From Beaufortia kweichowensis (lineage: Eukaryota; Chordata; Actinopteri; Cypriniformes; Gastromyzontidae): a DNA stretch of 64,000 nt. The stretch is taken from the NCBI GenBank assembly GCA_019155185.1, contig CM032800.1:12034001-12098000 (forward strand). Direction: 5' to 3'. The notes below the pieces were generated by a model that made no database searches, was not told the DNA's origin, and saw only the letters and a list, made by a program, of their open reading frames with translations. The translations under genes and the position numbers were made by a program. Shown in pieces: positions 23,727 to 36,031 of the stretch (position 1 is the stretch's first letter; the number at the start of each line of letters is the position of its first letter).

Positions 23727-26017
23727 AATGAAAGACAGACCGGCATCCATACTAGTGTTTCCGATGAAATGTCTCTTTTTCACACTGTAAGAGCGGATTA
23801 GTTCTCTCTGACCATCTGCAATCTGTGTGGAAATGCAGCAGCTTAATCTTTAAGAATAAATACAGTATATTACTTTGTACTGCAAAACTTAATATTATAA
23901 ATTATTATTATAACATTTTTAAATAGTGTACACACCCCATCTATAATATGGCTATATATACACACATAGAAAGCACATTTTTAAATTGTTATGAATATGA
24001 TTATTTATTTTAAATAAATGCAAATGTCATTAAATGCGTTACTGTATTGTTTATTATGAGTGACAGTGCCATGCATAGTCAATTTTAGTGACGTTATATT
24101 TTGTAAAAATAATTTTGCCATTAGATAAGAAATTGGGAAAATTTATTAATACAGTGATTCTAAAGTTTCAATGTGACATCAAATTTGAAATACATTTATA
24201 TATAAATGACAAGTATTGGATTTATGAAGCAAGTATTCATTCATGTCAAATTATTAAAATTATGGTATTATTGTATAATGGGGGAACTGCACAACAAATA
24301 AAACCAAATGCATTTATCACTTGTTTGCTCAGGTTTTTATGCCTTTCTGTATGAAGCAATTATTTCCTTAAAAACTTACCCATCTCCCAAAATATAGATG
24401 GAAGGGCTCTTCTGGGATGTCATTTGGATCAGAGCCATAATCCTCCAGCAAACAAAATATATGATCAGGATCCTTCAGATTGACCTTTCCTTCAAAAGGC
24501 AAGAAGTCTAGAGCCTGTGGCAAAAATGAAAACAAATATTTACAAAAAAAAACCCAAAGATTACTAGAAATACATATTTTGCTGCTCAGACACAAAAGCA
24601 TTAAAAATACCTATACTTCAAAGGTACCTTCAACACTTTTTATAGCTTATATGCACTAGAAAATCTGCAAAAATCAATCCATCAATAATTATCTAGCTGC
24701 ATAATTGATGTATCTGGAATCTCTTCAAAAATAAAATGTTTATATAAATTATGCTGCTTTATTTGCGCAATATTCTAGTAAAATGTTTAACAATTTAGGT
24801 TTGTATTATTTAATACCTGTATTAAAACACCCCCCACAAAAAAATAATTTCGCCATCTTAAAATATACATTAACTATAGATAGAATTTTACAGAAGGAAT
24901 AACTCAAAAGTCAGAAAACTGTCAAGTATAATACAATGCTCACATCAATCTTCCTGATCCTGTCCTGAAATACTAACGTCTTGTTGAAAGTGTAAACGTT
25001 GATCTTATATGATAAATTCTGCTGCAAATATGGAGCCTGTGTAGAAATAATATAAAATACAAATTAATTATTAATAATTTTAATGATATTAATCAAGAAG
25101 ACCAAAGGTAATTTAATAACAAACCATGTTCTCCACTGGATACTCTAACAGTGATGTCTTTAGCTCAGATTGTGTTTTACCATGACCCCAAAGTTCAAAG
25201 GCAGACCTAGAAATTAATAGTTAACATAAGTAAAAAAAAGTAACAAGTAAGCATAAACCAATTCAAATAATGTAATGGACAAAAAAAGGATAACCACATC
25301 AGTCCAAATGGGACCATATTTGAAAGCAGATAATACTGTGGATCGTCTCTTATATTGCAACTCTCTACAATGCATGCCTGATTTAGCTTAAAACATCCAG
25401 TTAGAGCTCTGGTGAACACATTTTTGAGTTATACAATGCTCATAATTTGATTTTAGACCAACAACAAACACTTTTAAATATATGTAGACAAAAGACTAAA
25501 ACTTACTTAGCACAAACTGTTCTTGACATGATGCTTCGTATGTCATCCTCAAATAAGCCATTTAGTTGCCAAAATGGAGACTGACAAAGAAGAGGTTAAA
25601 TCTGTTAAAACAGCAAATGATACCTGAAAGCAACTAAACATAAATCATGTCAATTATTTATGGACTTAAATTGCATACAGTTTTGACATTACCTTTTCTT
25701 TGAATGTTTCAGATGTATCAAATGGCCGGTTCCTCAGAGACAGCAATGCTTTAATTTCCTGTAAAATAATTTTATATACAAAAGTGTTATTAGCAGATTA
25801 AGGCACAATGAAAGCACGTTTATACAGCATGGAACTAGGCAAATGAAATCTGGCTGAGTAAGTTCACTGTCTAAAAAGTCTGACAACTAAATTCATCGTA
25901 ATAAAACAGTATTTTAAATGTTTGAATGTACTATACTGTATATGCACAGTTTGTACCGGTAATCTAAAATCCACATTATCATGTGCCAGATGAAGTAAAT
26001 ATTGCCTGCACGTCCGA

Positions 26018-26260
26018 CTACAGTGCAGCGCCATGTTTGTGTGCAACGTTTAAAACCTCCCGACGATGCTTGTAACAAAGGTTCCCATCTGCCTTCCCGT
26101 CCACGATCGCGTAAGACAATCCCATAAAAGGATTAGAGGTTTGTACTTTCCAAAGCCGTTTAAAATCCAGGAAATCCTGAAAAGGTAAAGTTCTCCGTGT
26201 GGTCTTTTGTGTGAAAGGCGTTTTAATCTTTATTCTGTCTGCTTTGATGATTATCGTCAT
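26018..26260 (-). other. upstream open frame overlapping the trmt11 start
   Basis: An 80-codon frame begins 226 bases upstream of the trmt11 ATG, in a different frame, and ends 17 bases inside the coding region. If the trmt11 transcript begins upstream of 26260, it would be an overlapping uORF that could lower trmt11 translation. No domain is recognisable and the transcription start is unknown, so this may be chance. Confidence 0.25.
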
Positions 26261-26712
26261 CTCTTAAAATGGAAACGATTTAGTGTCATGTTGTATTAAT
26301 CTTGCATGGCCATTAACTTCTGAGCACTTGTACAATCAGTTATTGGTTTATCACCACGATCCTCTACTCTCATTGGTTAAGTTTATATGTCACTCAGTGT
26401 CACACGAGGTCAGAAAAGTATCCACTCCACAACTTGTAATGTATACACTTGCATCGCTGTTGCTGCATAACGACCATCATCAAGAAGCCAGACAAGCGGG
26501 GTAAGACTTTATTAGCACACATAACCAAACAGGCTTTCATTTAATATTGATCTTTGTTAAGTTGTATGCATCGTTAAGATAATGATGAATAAGATCCATA
26601 GAGATCCATTCATTCTCTGTAATCTCATTCAGTTTCCTTTTAAATTCGAATTAAATTCTACAGAAAATTTCATCCTAATTAATGTAAACATGATACAGAA
26701 TTGTAAAAACTA

Positions 26713-26788
<76 letters not shown>

Positions 26789-26803
26789 GATCTATCTATC
26801 TAT
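26713..26803. repeat. (TATC)n microsatellite
   Basis: About 22 tetranucleotide units, broken once near 26789 (TATCGATC). It lies between the divergent starts of trmt11 and the costars gene. Confidence 0.95.
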
Positions 26804-27098
26804 AGAATCTGCCTGTCTGTTATTCCGTTTATGTCCCAGAGAGCACATATACTTTATACACATACACATACATATACCTTAAATACACTATAGGTATTTT
26901 TGGATAAAACACTTCTGCCAAATGCGTAAATGTAGTTTTAATTCATGATCCAGCATTGTTTACAAGAGGTCAGCCTTGCGTGTACTGTAAGTCTAGTATT
27001 TAAGTTATTTAAGGACCGGTCTCATTCACAGCCTGTGTTGTGCCAGCAGGTAAGCAGCATGCTGAAAACTAAAGCTGCGCTGTGATCCAAAGGTCACC

Positions 27099-27581
27099 AT
27101 GGAGACGAAAGATGCGCCTGCGCACTTTGCGCAGTGCAATAACGATAGCGCAGAGACCTGCAGAGTATCTGTCAAAGGTCTAACAGAGAACTGGCAGAGA
27201 TGGTCTAATGATCACAGTGAGAATCAGAAACACAACCCCTTCAGCAGTGACAAGGTTATAGCGCCTCACATCCAGCGGGGACAGGAGGGATACGGCAGAC
27301 CTTTAGAGGGATCTAAAACCGAGCAGAGGGGAAAAGACGCCCACTGTCACATCGGCAGAGAGGTGATGGAGCTCTGTCAGGTTATCAGAGACATTGGGGT
27401 GAGAGGAGAGAACGGCAGGACTGCTGTGCGCTTCGATGCGCTCTTTGAGCGATACGTCACCATCTCTAATAAACTAGTAGGAGTTCTGCTGCGCGCGCGC
27501 AAGCAAGGGCTCGTGCACTTTGAAGGCGAGATGCTGTGGCAGGGGAGAGATGATGGAGTGCTCATTACTCTGATACAGTGA
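27099..27581 (+). CDS. costars-domain protein, ABRA-like (single exon)
   Basis: A complete 160-residue frame with a strong start context (GGTCACCATGG). The C-terminal 77 residues (about 84-160) form a costars domain, with HIGREVMELCQVIRDIG, RFDALFERYVTISNKLVG, LLRARKQGLVHFEGEMLWQG and a final DDGVLITLIQ. The N-terminal half has the ABRA/STARS-type segment WQRWSNDHSENQKHNPFS (residues 32-49). ABRA (STARS) binds actin and promotes Rho-dependent activation of the MRTF/SRF pathway in muscle. This protein is much shorter than human ABRA (381 residues) and longer than ABRACL (81), so it is a short fish ABRA-type paralogue; its exact orthology is open. ATTAAA at 27713 and 27732 may serve as polyadenylation signals. 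It is divergent from trmt11 (about 1.06 kb between start codons). The role in actin signalling is inferred from the family. Confidence 0.85.
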   Translation: METKDAPAHFAQCNNDSAETCRVSVKGLTENWQRWSNDHSENQKHNPFSSDKVIAPHIQRGQEGYGRPLEGSKTEQRGKDAHCHIGREVMELCQVIRDIGVRGENGRTAVRFDALFERYVTISNKLVGVLLRARKQGLVHFEGEMLWQGRDDGVLITLIQ

Positions 27582-28595
27582 TTTACAACAAAGATAAACA
27601 CCACGTGCCTTCCTGTCAAAATATTACCGTCAACCTTTGCATTATGGATAGGACAGGCTGTATTTGATGCAGACGTGTTAAGGCACAAATATTGCAACTT
27701 TTTTCTTTCGGTATTAAATTACATTTAGAGTATTAAATTACATTCTACATATAGAGTATGGTAAATTTGCACAGAATGCACAAACAAGGCATGGGAATAA
27801 CCCTACATGTTTGCATTTCTGTATATCTGCAAGAAATTTTTGGAGTGTTGATCATGTGGCAAATTGAAGATAAAAAGCTCAAAAATAACAGCTGGCATAC
27901 AAGAAACCATTTATTATGTTGATTCATACTTATATATTATACAATGCATGTAAAACCTTTATTCAATAATCACATGCATCCAAGGTATACATGCCTTATA
28001 ATACCATTTCATCATAACTTTAACATCAAAGTTAAACATTCCCTTTCATTTAAAAGCATTCAGATTGCATTGCTAATGTAGTGTTATTTAAGTACAGCAT
28101 ATCAAAAACACTGCAGTACATAGATCATTATCTTGGCCACTATTTTGAGTCGCGGCCTATTACTATATTTACTAACTTTAGGATTAAAGTCAATCATTGA
28201 GACTACTTAACATTTTTTAACATTTGTTCATATTAAGAATGTCCTGGGCACTGTTGTGCGTCTTTAAAAGTAATTATTTTATTCAAATTGGATGTAACCC
28301 AATTGTTCACCATAAAAGATTAATGTTTCTGTCAAATGTATTATTATTCAGCTGGCTCCAAAACAATTCACATGTAGCTGTAATTCTGTAACTGCAAATT
28401 TGATTAGCCTGTCTGGCAAAGAATGACAATATAACAAATAGCAAACGTAGCATTAATGAGTATTATAGCCTTGAGGCTTGTGTCTGTCACATTTCATCAC
28501 TGTGAATAGATCGAATTGAACTCTTGTTATGAGTAACATGGCTCTGGGTATTACAGACACAGCTGTAATTGGAGTTTCCCAAACTTTCTTTACAT
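27582..28595. other. intergenic between the costars gene and hint3 (convergent)
   Basis: AT-rich. Contains the 3' untranslated ends of both genes. A minus-strand AATAAA at 28278-28283 could end hint3, about 313 bases beyond its stop. Confidence 0.5.
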
Positions 28596-30301
28596 TTAGC
28601 TCATTGAATTCAGCCTTTGGATTAACTGGTCCGCCTGCAAAACAAACAAACAGCAATAAACAACTTTTATAGGTTTGCGTATTGCGAAACACCAAGTAAT
28701 TGACTATGACTGTATAATGGGGAGGTCAAATCAAGTTGTTCAAAATGGAAATAAAAGCATACGTTCAAACATGGAGAAAAAACTGCTATTATTTTCTCTT
28801 CATGTATTTTGTTCAAAACATGTATAACTTCAATTTCATAAAACACAAAAGGTGAGTTTTTCTCTATACAATAAAATGAAATTACTGGAAATCATCACCA
28901 CCGCCAAAAAGACAATGTTGGGTAAACCATTTCTTAACATTTGTTTATAACAGTGAATACATTTAAAATACATTTATCCTCACAGATCTACACAAGATAA
29001 ACAGACAGAGAACTGTCACAAAGTGGCTTTCATTCTTTGCCACAGTAGCTATGTCAATTGAATTTAAACCAATTTGCTTGTTTCAATTACCCAGACAAAT
29101 GCCTCATTCAACAAACTTAATAAAGGTCAACATCTTGCTATACTTGGAAAACATTTTGCTTGTAATGAGCCAAACAGAGCCAAAGAATGCTAATATTAGT
29201 TTACATGTGGGGAAAAGGGAAAACGGTGGATTGTGTTGCAGATTTATTTAATTGCTTACCGTGATGAACCAGTAGGAGTTTAGTCTGTAGACCAAGCGGG
29301 ATAAGAAGCCCATTTGACTGGTGGGGGCAAGTACATGCAGATGCAAGTGTGTGACAGAGCAGAATGGGGGCCAATGAAACCCAAACCTTGGAAATACATG
29401 AAAATGTTTAAAAAAAAGTAATTAATGCAGTTCGGCAAGCTATATCATAATAGAAGGCACTTATTGACTTAAATAGAAAACACTGTAGTAGGAGGGCCTA
29501 AACAGATGCATTTAGATTACCTAACATCACTTAAATCTGTAACATTGTTTTTCTGAAGTATCTCTTTCCCTGTCTCCATCATCTTCTCCACTGAATAAAA
29601 ACAGCACAACGAGAGTTACAGGTGACTACTCAGTCCAAAACGTCAACACATTTATACCAATATCCAAGAAACCCACAACATCTTTACCTAATGGGACATG
29701 CTCCTTGCCAAGAGATTTACAGTTTCCTACATGTTTGGTTGGCACCACTAAATAGTGATGAGGAGCTCCAGGGTGTATATCTCTAAAACAGGACACATCT
29801 TCATCCTGAAACACAAAGGCTGTTCAACTAATAATCACAGCTATAATAATCAATATGAATAATATTGATAAGTAATAAATTATAATTATAATCAATACTT
29901 TTATAACAGTGGCTGAGAATACCAAATGATCACATTTCTATCACACTGTACTGAAACAGAAGGCCAAAGAATAAGAATAAATTCAATGCTTTCAAGACAA
30001 ATCCAGTTGATAGCCATTCGCATAGATGTGCTGACTTAATACATCACTTTTGCATTGTAATCATTAAATATAGCCTGGGCATATCGTTTCATATTTCATT
30101 CATCAATCTGCAGCATGTTTTATTTTAGACTTATTGGTCAAAATAAAAAAACAGCGGCAGACTCACGTTGTGTAAGAGCTCCGTTCCCATCTCCCCGTTC
30201 ACGATTTTACAAAAAATACATTTCTTGTCATATCCGTCATCAGACTGATCTGTTTTGACGATCTCGCTCTCAGCTGGCGGTGTGTTTTCACTGGCTGCCA
30301 T
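28596..30301 (-). CDS. hint3: hint3: histidine triad nucleotide-binding protein 3
   Basis: Five coding exons (minus): 30167-30301, 29688-29805, 29521-29590, 29260-29386 and 28596-28634. All have AG/GT borders and matching phases, giving an intact 162-residue protein. Exon 1 encodes MAASENTPPAESEI and the CIFCKIVNGEMGTELLHN segment (CxxC at residues 28/31). Exon 2 carries DIHPGAPHHYLVVPTKHVGN. Exon 4 carries the histidine triad HLHLHV (residues 121-126; the middle His is the expected catalytic nucleophile) and SRLVYRLNSYWFIT. The 39-base last exon encodes ADQLIQRLNSMS and the stop. The family hydrolyses phosphoramidates and acyl-adenylates such as aminoacyl-AMP. Human HINT3 (182 residues) is longer mainly at the variable N-terminus. 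The start ATG lies in GCC ATG GCA context. hint3 is on the same strand as trmt11, its neighbour in human too. Confidence 0.95.
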
Positions 30302-33300
30302 CTTCAAAGCGTGAAGCCGAGCGTAATTACATCAGCGCTAACCTGACGTTTTTCAACATACAAGTCCTTATTGTTATCCGCTGCAGTGAAGAAAACTATA
30401 GGATAAATATATTTAAAAAAACATGCTCAGCGTAAATATACATTTAGTAAAATGTGATTATTTTCACGTGTATGACAACCTGACAATTATTATTATTCAC
30501 AATATTTTTATAGCAAGCTAGATTTATTCGGTTCACAATGAATGGGCGACGATATTATACATCAAGCTAATTTATGCGCATGTTAAAAACCTTAAAAAAT
30601 GTTTTACAAATATTTTTAGCTTTGGTTATTTTTTACTTAAAAGCATTACAGCTCAAAAAAAAAAAAGTGTAATAATGTGCATTGACAAAAATACAAGCTT
30701 CACATTTGAAGTTCACAAGCTGAAGTTAAAATTATTTTCTGTTCTTGACAGAACTTAATGTGCATTGAACTTTAAACATTTATTTAAAGCCAGGTTTTCA
30801 AACAGAAGATCCACCATAACATTGCAGAGAGCCTGTGGAGAAAATATTAAAAGCATACTCATTAAACATAAACATTTCTGAGTTTTGACAACTAATTTTT
30901 ACTTTTTAACTAATGTCCTTTTGAGCTGTTAGTTTACTGTAAGTTTTATAGCAATGTTATAGGTAATGTTCTATTAAGTTTTTCTTTATTTCCTGTCTAT
31001 GTCTTACGAAATGCTACTAGACTGGCAACAAGCAGCAATCACAGCAGAGTTTAAGATTTTCCTGAAGAATAAGAGACAAAGCTCTTAATGGGTTAAAGGT
31101 CACTAATCAAGAGAGGCAAACAGGATAAGTGAGTGACAACACACTATGTTAAACTGTTCTGTTTAGCAGGTCAGCCAAGCAATTAATCCTGAACACTCCA
31201 ATATGTCAGGATGCCACATTTACCGCCTTAATGTATGCAAATGATGTCATTAAAATGCATGTTCATGTTTAGTCTCTAAATTAAGCGCTCATTTGCACTC
31301 CCAACAATCCAGAGATTCATTATTACAAATTACAAAAATAATAATGACTCGAGACATCAAATTTACTCTCCTTGTACACCCTCCCCTATTTACGTTATAA
31401 TTGTGAGAATAATTTATGTGACAATCAGCAATTTGCAGTCACTCTATTGTAGGTTGTCAGCTGGCCAAAGCTATTATGCTATCTCTTGTTCTGCGGCGCT
31501 ATATAATAAATAAAGAGCCAAAACATGACTGTAAGCAATTACAGTCTGGTACGGTATTGTAAGAATGCAAAGCGGTTGCAGGAAAACAGAGCTACTGATA
31601 AGCGTGAGGACCAGGGAATGTGGGAACACAAATGATGATCGTGATGTGAATGAAAAACATAAAAGCTTTAGAAATAACTAGAAAATATGAAGTTAAGCAT
31701 TGGTAACAATAGATTTGATGCATCTTTAAATGATTCATGACCAAAATATTAACTTCAGCATTGTGGAAATCAGTGTTTTGTCCTGAAGAGCTTGTAGAAT
31801 TATTCATAAGGCATAGGCTTTGTAAATAGATCCTGTTGATTAAAACGGAGGAAGTTGGGGGTGGTGGGGGTGTCAACTGCAATTCAGGGATCTCCTGAGA
31901 CAGAGCAGCATGAAGGCAAAACATTCGGTTTCTTTAATCATATTCTGCCCTACTTTTGAACTTCCTTTTTTTCCCAAACAGCCACTGGTCACTGTCACGC
32001 TCAGCTTTATGAATCTAAAATCAGTCTTTGAATTTTTATCAAAATAAATGGGCAAGCCTTAATAAACAACATGGACAAGAATTTATGAAGCGTTTCATGA
32101 AAAATATAATCTCCCTTCTCTTAACGTCTGTTGACAGTAAAGGCACCAGCAAACTGAATTGGAGATTACAAAAAATTACAGTCTGGTTTATGTGAGCTCC
32201 ATTATGCAATTTGGACAAACTTGAGAAAGTAAAACCCATAGTGATAGCCTAAATCATACCTGTTATACTATAATGATGTTATTGATGCTCATGTAAGAAG
32301 ATCTAGGCTTTGGCGAGAATACAGCTTGCAGTCTTCTTTGACACCTCTTGTAAAGCACCTGTTGCTGACAGATGCAGGTATCGTGAGCAAGATTTGGCAG
32401 TAAAACCAAGGGGACAATACATAAATAAAACTGTGAAGCTGGCATCTTTTTCTCCTGAGTGGTAAACACCTGTCACTAATACTTATGATGATATTCATAT
32501 TGGCTCTGCAATTGTAACTTAGGTTTGGAAACATATCTACAAAGTACAAAGATAGCAGTGGGTTAAGGGGGTTGGAATCAAGCGAAGCTTGAAATCTAAA
32601 TCTGTTCCCACAAACCCATGGGCCAAAATAATAAACAAAATAAAAGTACAAAATATGTAATACATTATGACAATTTATTACATTTATTACATTACCAATA
32701 TAAGATCTAACTAGGTTCTGGGTTTTATATATAACCCATAATAATAATTTAGATATAACCATAATTCATTTCCCCGATCTTCTATACATTTATAAGTTCT
32801 GCAATAAAGAACGTGTTACCAAATACTATTCTCCCCAACCAATACATGCGAGGTGAATAATGTTTAGGTTAGCATTTCACCAGTAGGAGGCAGTGTTATA
32901 ACATTTGAGAACATCATTTAGCTCAAACTGTGTGTGAGGAAACCTTATCATCGTTATTCCCCAAATATTTCACGTTCATGATCATGTTCGCTTCTTTCAA
33001 ACATATGCACTTCTAATTCTTTGCTTCAACTCAGACATTGCCATGGTAGATATTAATACCAGCCTCACAGCTGAACTGCAAGTGTGCGTTAAACCGACAG
33101 CAAAGATAACAAATGCATTTGCATAGTTGTCTCTGCATCAGTCTCTGCTTGATCCAGATATGCATCAAGGATATTCCAGCATAGCTAAATGGAGTAGGTA
33201 TCATGACATTCTTTGTTTACTCTGCTGTCTGTCACTCGTAGACTCATTTAAGTCCTACCTTTCCCTCCTTCTGTGTGCACTATTGAATATGGTTTACACA

Positions 33301-33740
33301 TGAACCTGGTTTATTTTCCTGTTCTCATTTCTTCGTCTCAAACACACATAAACCCTGCGTCTGAAAGCGCATACTGTTACTAATTACGACATGACGTGAA
33401 AGCGATCCTATATCCCCCATGTTACGGTGTTACGTGATCCGTATGTTTACAATAAAAAAAAAATATTCTCGGGTATTGAACAAGTACTGTTTAGTATTTA
33501 CAAGAATACATTTATCGCTACCTATGTCGATTAGATTTGGAAAAGTAGCTGTGCAGCTCAAAGGTTATCGTTTTTGGTGATTTTTCCATTGGTCTCAGAA
33601 GAGACGGTCAGACAATCCGAGTATTTCGCGCTTGGTGATTTCTAATGACTGAGGTTTAAAGTTAAAACATGGAAAATTAAAACATGAATGTTACTAATGA
33701 TTTAGCAATATTAAAACAACAAAAGTATTTAGTAACGTTA
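30302..33740. other. intergenic, upstream of hint3; no gene seen
   Basis: The hint3 promoter should lie just right of 30301, but no TATA box is evident. The rest is AT-rich. The 157-codon frame at 32289-32762 (minus) is low-complexity in composition, with no domain. Human synteny would place ncoa7 on this side, but I found no TLDc-type exon on either strand. Confidence 0.5.
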
Positions 33741-34205
33741 AAGCAGCGCAGTTCCACACACTACTTCCGGGTCGAGGTGGGAAATAAAAGGCGTTTAGCT
33801 GGAACGCAACATCGTTTTCTATATTGACGTAGTAGAGAAGTATGAACTAATTGCACAGACATACTACCACTTTTTGAAAATCTCTAATAATACAGAATCT
33901 TCCCTGCTGAGAATGAAATACTTGGGATCCCATTAAACCACCTGTGCAGAAATACTAGGTGAATTATAAATATTATACATTAGATCTTTACAATAAGGGA
34001 GAAAAACACCAAATATGATATTTTGCAGGAATATTCTTCATGCCAATGTATTTTATTGCCAGCGAAGACAGTCCAGTGTTTTTAAAATATCTTCAAGGAA
34101 CCGCAACAGGCTGTTGGGATTGAGGTGAACAGTCCGGGTTGCGCACGGAGGGACGCAGACCTAAACTGACTAGAGGAACACACCTGCCCTGGGGCGGATA
34201 TATAG
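33741..34205 (+). promoter_or_regulatory. candidate promoter and non-coding first exon
   Basis: A CpG-containing stretch with an ETS-type CACTACTTCCGGGTC site (about 33759), then a GC-richer block (about 34090-34200) ending in ATATAG followed by GTATGTTG, a good splice donor at 34206. No long frame runs through it, so it would be 5' untranslated. Part of 33380-33850 may be repeat-derived, which weakens the call. The gene it would serve is not identified. Confidence 0.3.
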
Positions 34206-35994
34206 GTATGTTGTCTAATTGAGCTACTTAATCATGCTAATATCATCCCATCAGTTCATAGTTTACAAATCGACTATGTCAATGCTAGCGTTTACAACGT
34301 AGTGCACGGGCATTGTTAGTTTTGCAGCATGCTAAGGACAAACTCAATTGTTACAGCATTGAGGGAGGTTATTTCTAATAGTTTTATTTCTTTGTGGGAA
34401 AACTGTAAAATCACAATGCTATAGCCAGGTTGTGACTTTAAATAAGCATGTCCACTGCTTATATTTAAATCAAACATTATTTAAATCATTTTAAGCATTG
34501 TGCTTCACATGAGAGCTATCTGTTTGCCCCCAGGCATTGCAATATTGTTGCATTTTCCTTAAATCACTGTTTTCCAAGGTAGTGTGTTCATAAACAGAGA
34601 TTTTGTATTTCTCCTCCAAACGATGATTGGTTGATTGGCACTTATATTATGAAATATGCCTGCAATGCTGATTGACAGTTGTTGTTACTCCTGTCATGAT
34701 TGAATGCAGCCTGTCTGTCATTAAGCCAAGGCATTGACCGTTTTGACTGCCTGGATCTCACATGTAGGCTAATCCACTGAAAGCTCTCATCACCTGTCTA
34801 CTCTACAGCAATGTGTTTGTGATTTTAGCATAGAGCAGAAGAATTAAGAATGTGTGAGTTGTGGTCACATAATCAAAAAATCAGCTATAGTTATCATGCA
34901 CAGCTGTGCTTTATGAGCAAAGGGCAATCTGTTACACAATGACAGGAGATAGACAGAAAACAGCTATCCTTTTCTGACAGCCACAGCTTCACAGCAGACA
35001 CCAATTACCCTCAAAAATGGAAAAACTTAGAAAGTAGTACTTTATCATGAATGCTAAGATGTAATTTTATTAAACCATTGAAGTGAAAGTGCATGCACAA
35101 TATTGCCCTGGAGTTATTCTAACGCTTTCACAATGTAAGAAAAGCTTCTTATTTAGAGCTGTAAAATGTTGCTTTTATTGTGTTTAAGGTTTGCCATGCA
35201 GGATTATACAGAGCCTTCTTGTGCATAACCTTAAATGAAAATAAATTGAACATATGCACTCACATGTCTGCTGTACGAAGACCGATGAGCATGTTTATAT
35301 GCTAAACAGTTTGTTTAATATCTTTTGCTTACGGATGCACGCGTGAGGCACTGTCGCTCAAAGTAAAATCAGTTTGGGTAGTTTTGGAAGACTTTGGAAG
35401 AGAAATGCTTCTCTTCACACTGTTCAAGGGTATCACGCATCACAGTTAAATTCTCACGTACTAAATCAATACTAAATACTAAAATACTAATAATACTAAA
35501 TCCTCTTGAAATAGACCTGGACCATTGCACCCAGCTTAACAGTGCCAGACCTAGATCACACACTAGACATCTGCTTACACTTACAGGGGTAGCACTACTA
35601 AAATCGGACACGGAAGCAGAGAACAAAACCTTTAGAAATAACTTTTTAAGAGTTTCAGTTCGAATGGAAGTCATTGAATGTAGCTCCACAATTCTGTTAC
35701 ATCAATTACAGGAGTAGTTCTTGCTTAAGGGACGTTTTAGAGTGACAGCAGTGATTGATCGTGAAAATATTGATCGATGTGATGTTGGACATGTCATTTT
35801 AAAATTAAGAAACAATTATACAGTGTGTCCAAAAAGGGGCCTGCTGTTGCGCAATAGTACTTTGGGGCAACCTGAGTTAAAGTCCCCCTTGTGGTCCTTT
35901 TCCAACTCCTGTTCCCCTCGCTCCTTCACCCCATATGATTTTTTTGTACTGTCTTCACTATCCTATCGAGTCAAGCTATAAAGGAAAAAAAAAA

Positions 35995-36031
35995 GCAATT
36001 GTGCCCCTTTTCATTTAAGGGGCACAATTGC
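35995..36031. repeat. perfect 15-bp inverted repeat (hairpin)
   Basis: Arms 35995-36009 and 36017-36031 are exact reverse complements (GCAATTGTGCCCCTT and partner) with a 7-base loop. A poly-A run precedes it. No terminator or RNA gene function is implied in a vertebrate context. Confidence 0.9.

Larger units (their letters stand above)
14636..26034 (-). pseudogene. trmt11: trmt11: tRNA (guanine-10-N2)-methyltransferase catalytic subunit, with a one-base frameshift
   Basis: Thirteen coding exons (minus): 25957-26034, 25693-25758, 25507-25580, 25125-25206, 24944-25036, 24380-24514, 23665-23822, 21962-22042, 21601-21765, 21270-21342, 20561-20695, 17323-17443 and 14636-14791. All are flanked by AG/GT and their phases join, giving 471 residues if one surplus base in exon 7 is ignored (human TRMT11: 463). 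The protein resembles human TRMT11 throughout: start MALHCSRTCRQYLL, N-terminal THUMP-type region with FELWGHG and LPFEGKVNLKDP, SAM-binding motif DPFVGTG (about residues 223-229), catalytic motif DPPY (310-313, codons split between exons 9 and 10) and tail HGHNSFREKYFSGL. With TRMT112 the enzyme methylates G10 of cytosolic tRNAs. The exon 7 insertion stops translation after about 217 residues, before the SAM motif. All other exons are clean, so this is either a base error or a very young lesion; if an error, the gene is an ordinary functional CDS. Confidence 0.93.

Noticed and set aside
28453..28595. Long minus-strand frame running on from the hint3 last exon
   Set aside because: It is in a different frame from the phase required by exon 4; the correct frame stops at 28596.
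32289..32762. 157-codon minus-strand open frame upstream of hint3
   Set aside because: Rich in I/N/F/Y from AT-rich DNA and no domain; looks like chance.
35394..35717. Overlapping frames of about 107 codons on both strands
   Set aside because: Both strands open at once and no domain; probably old repeat sequence.
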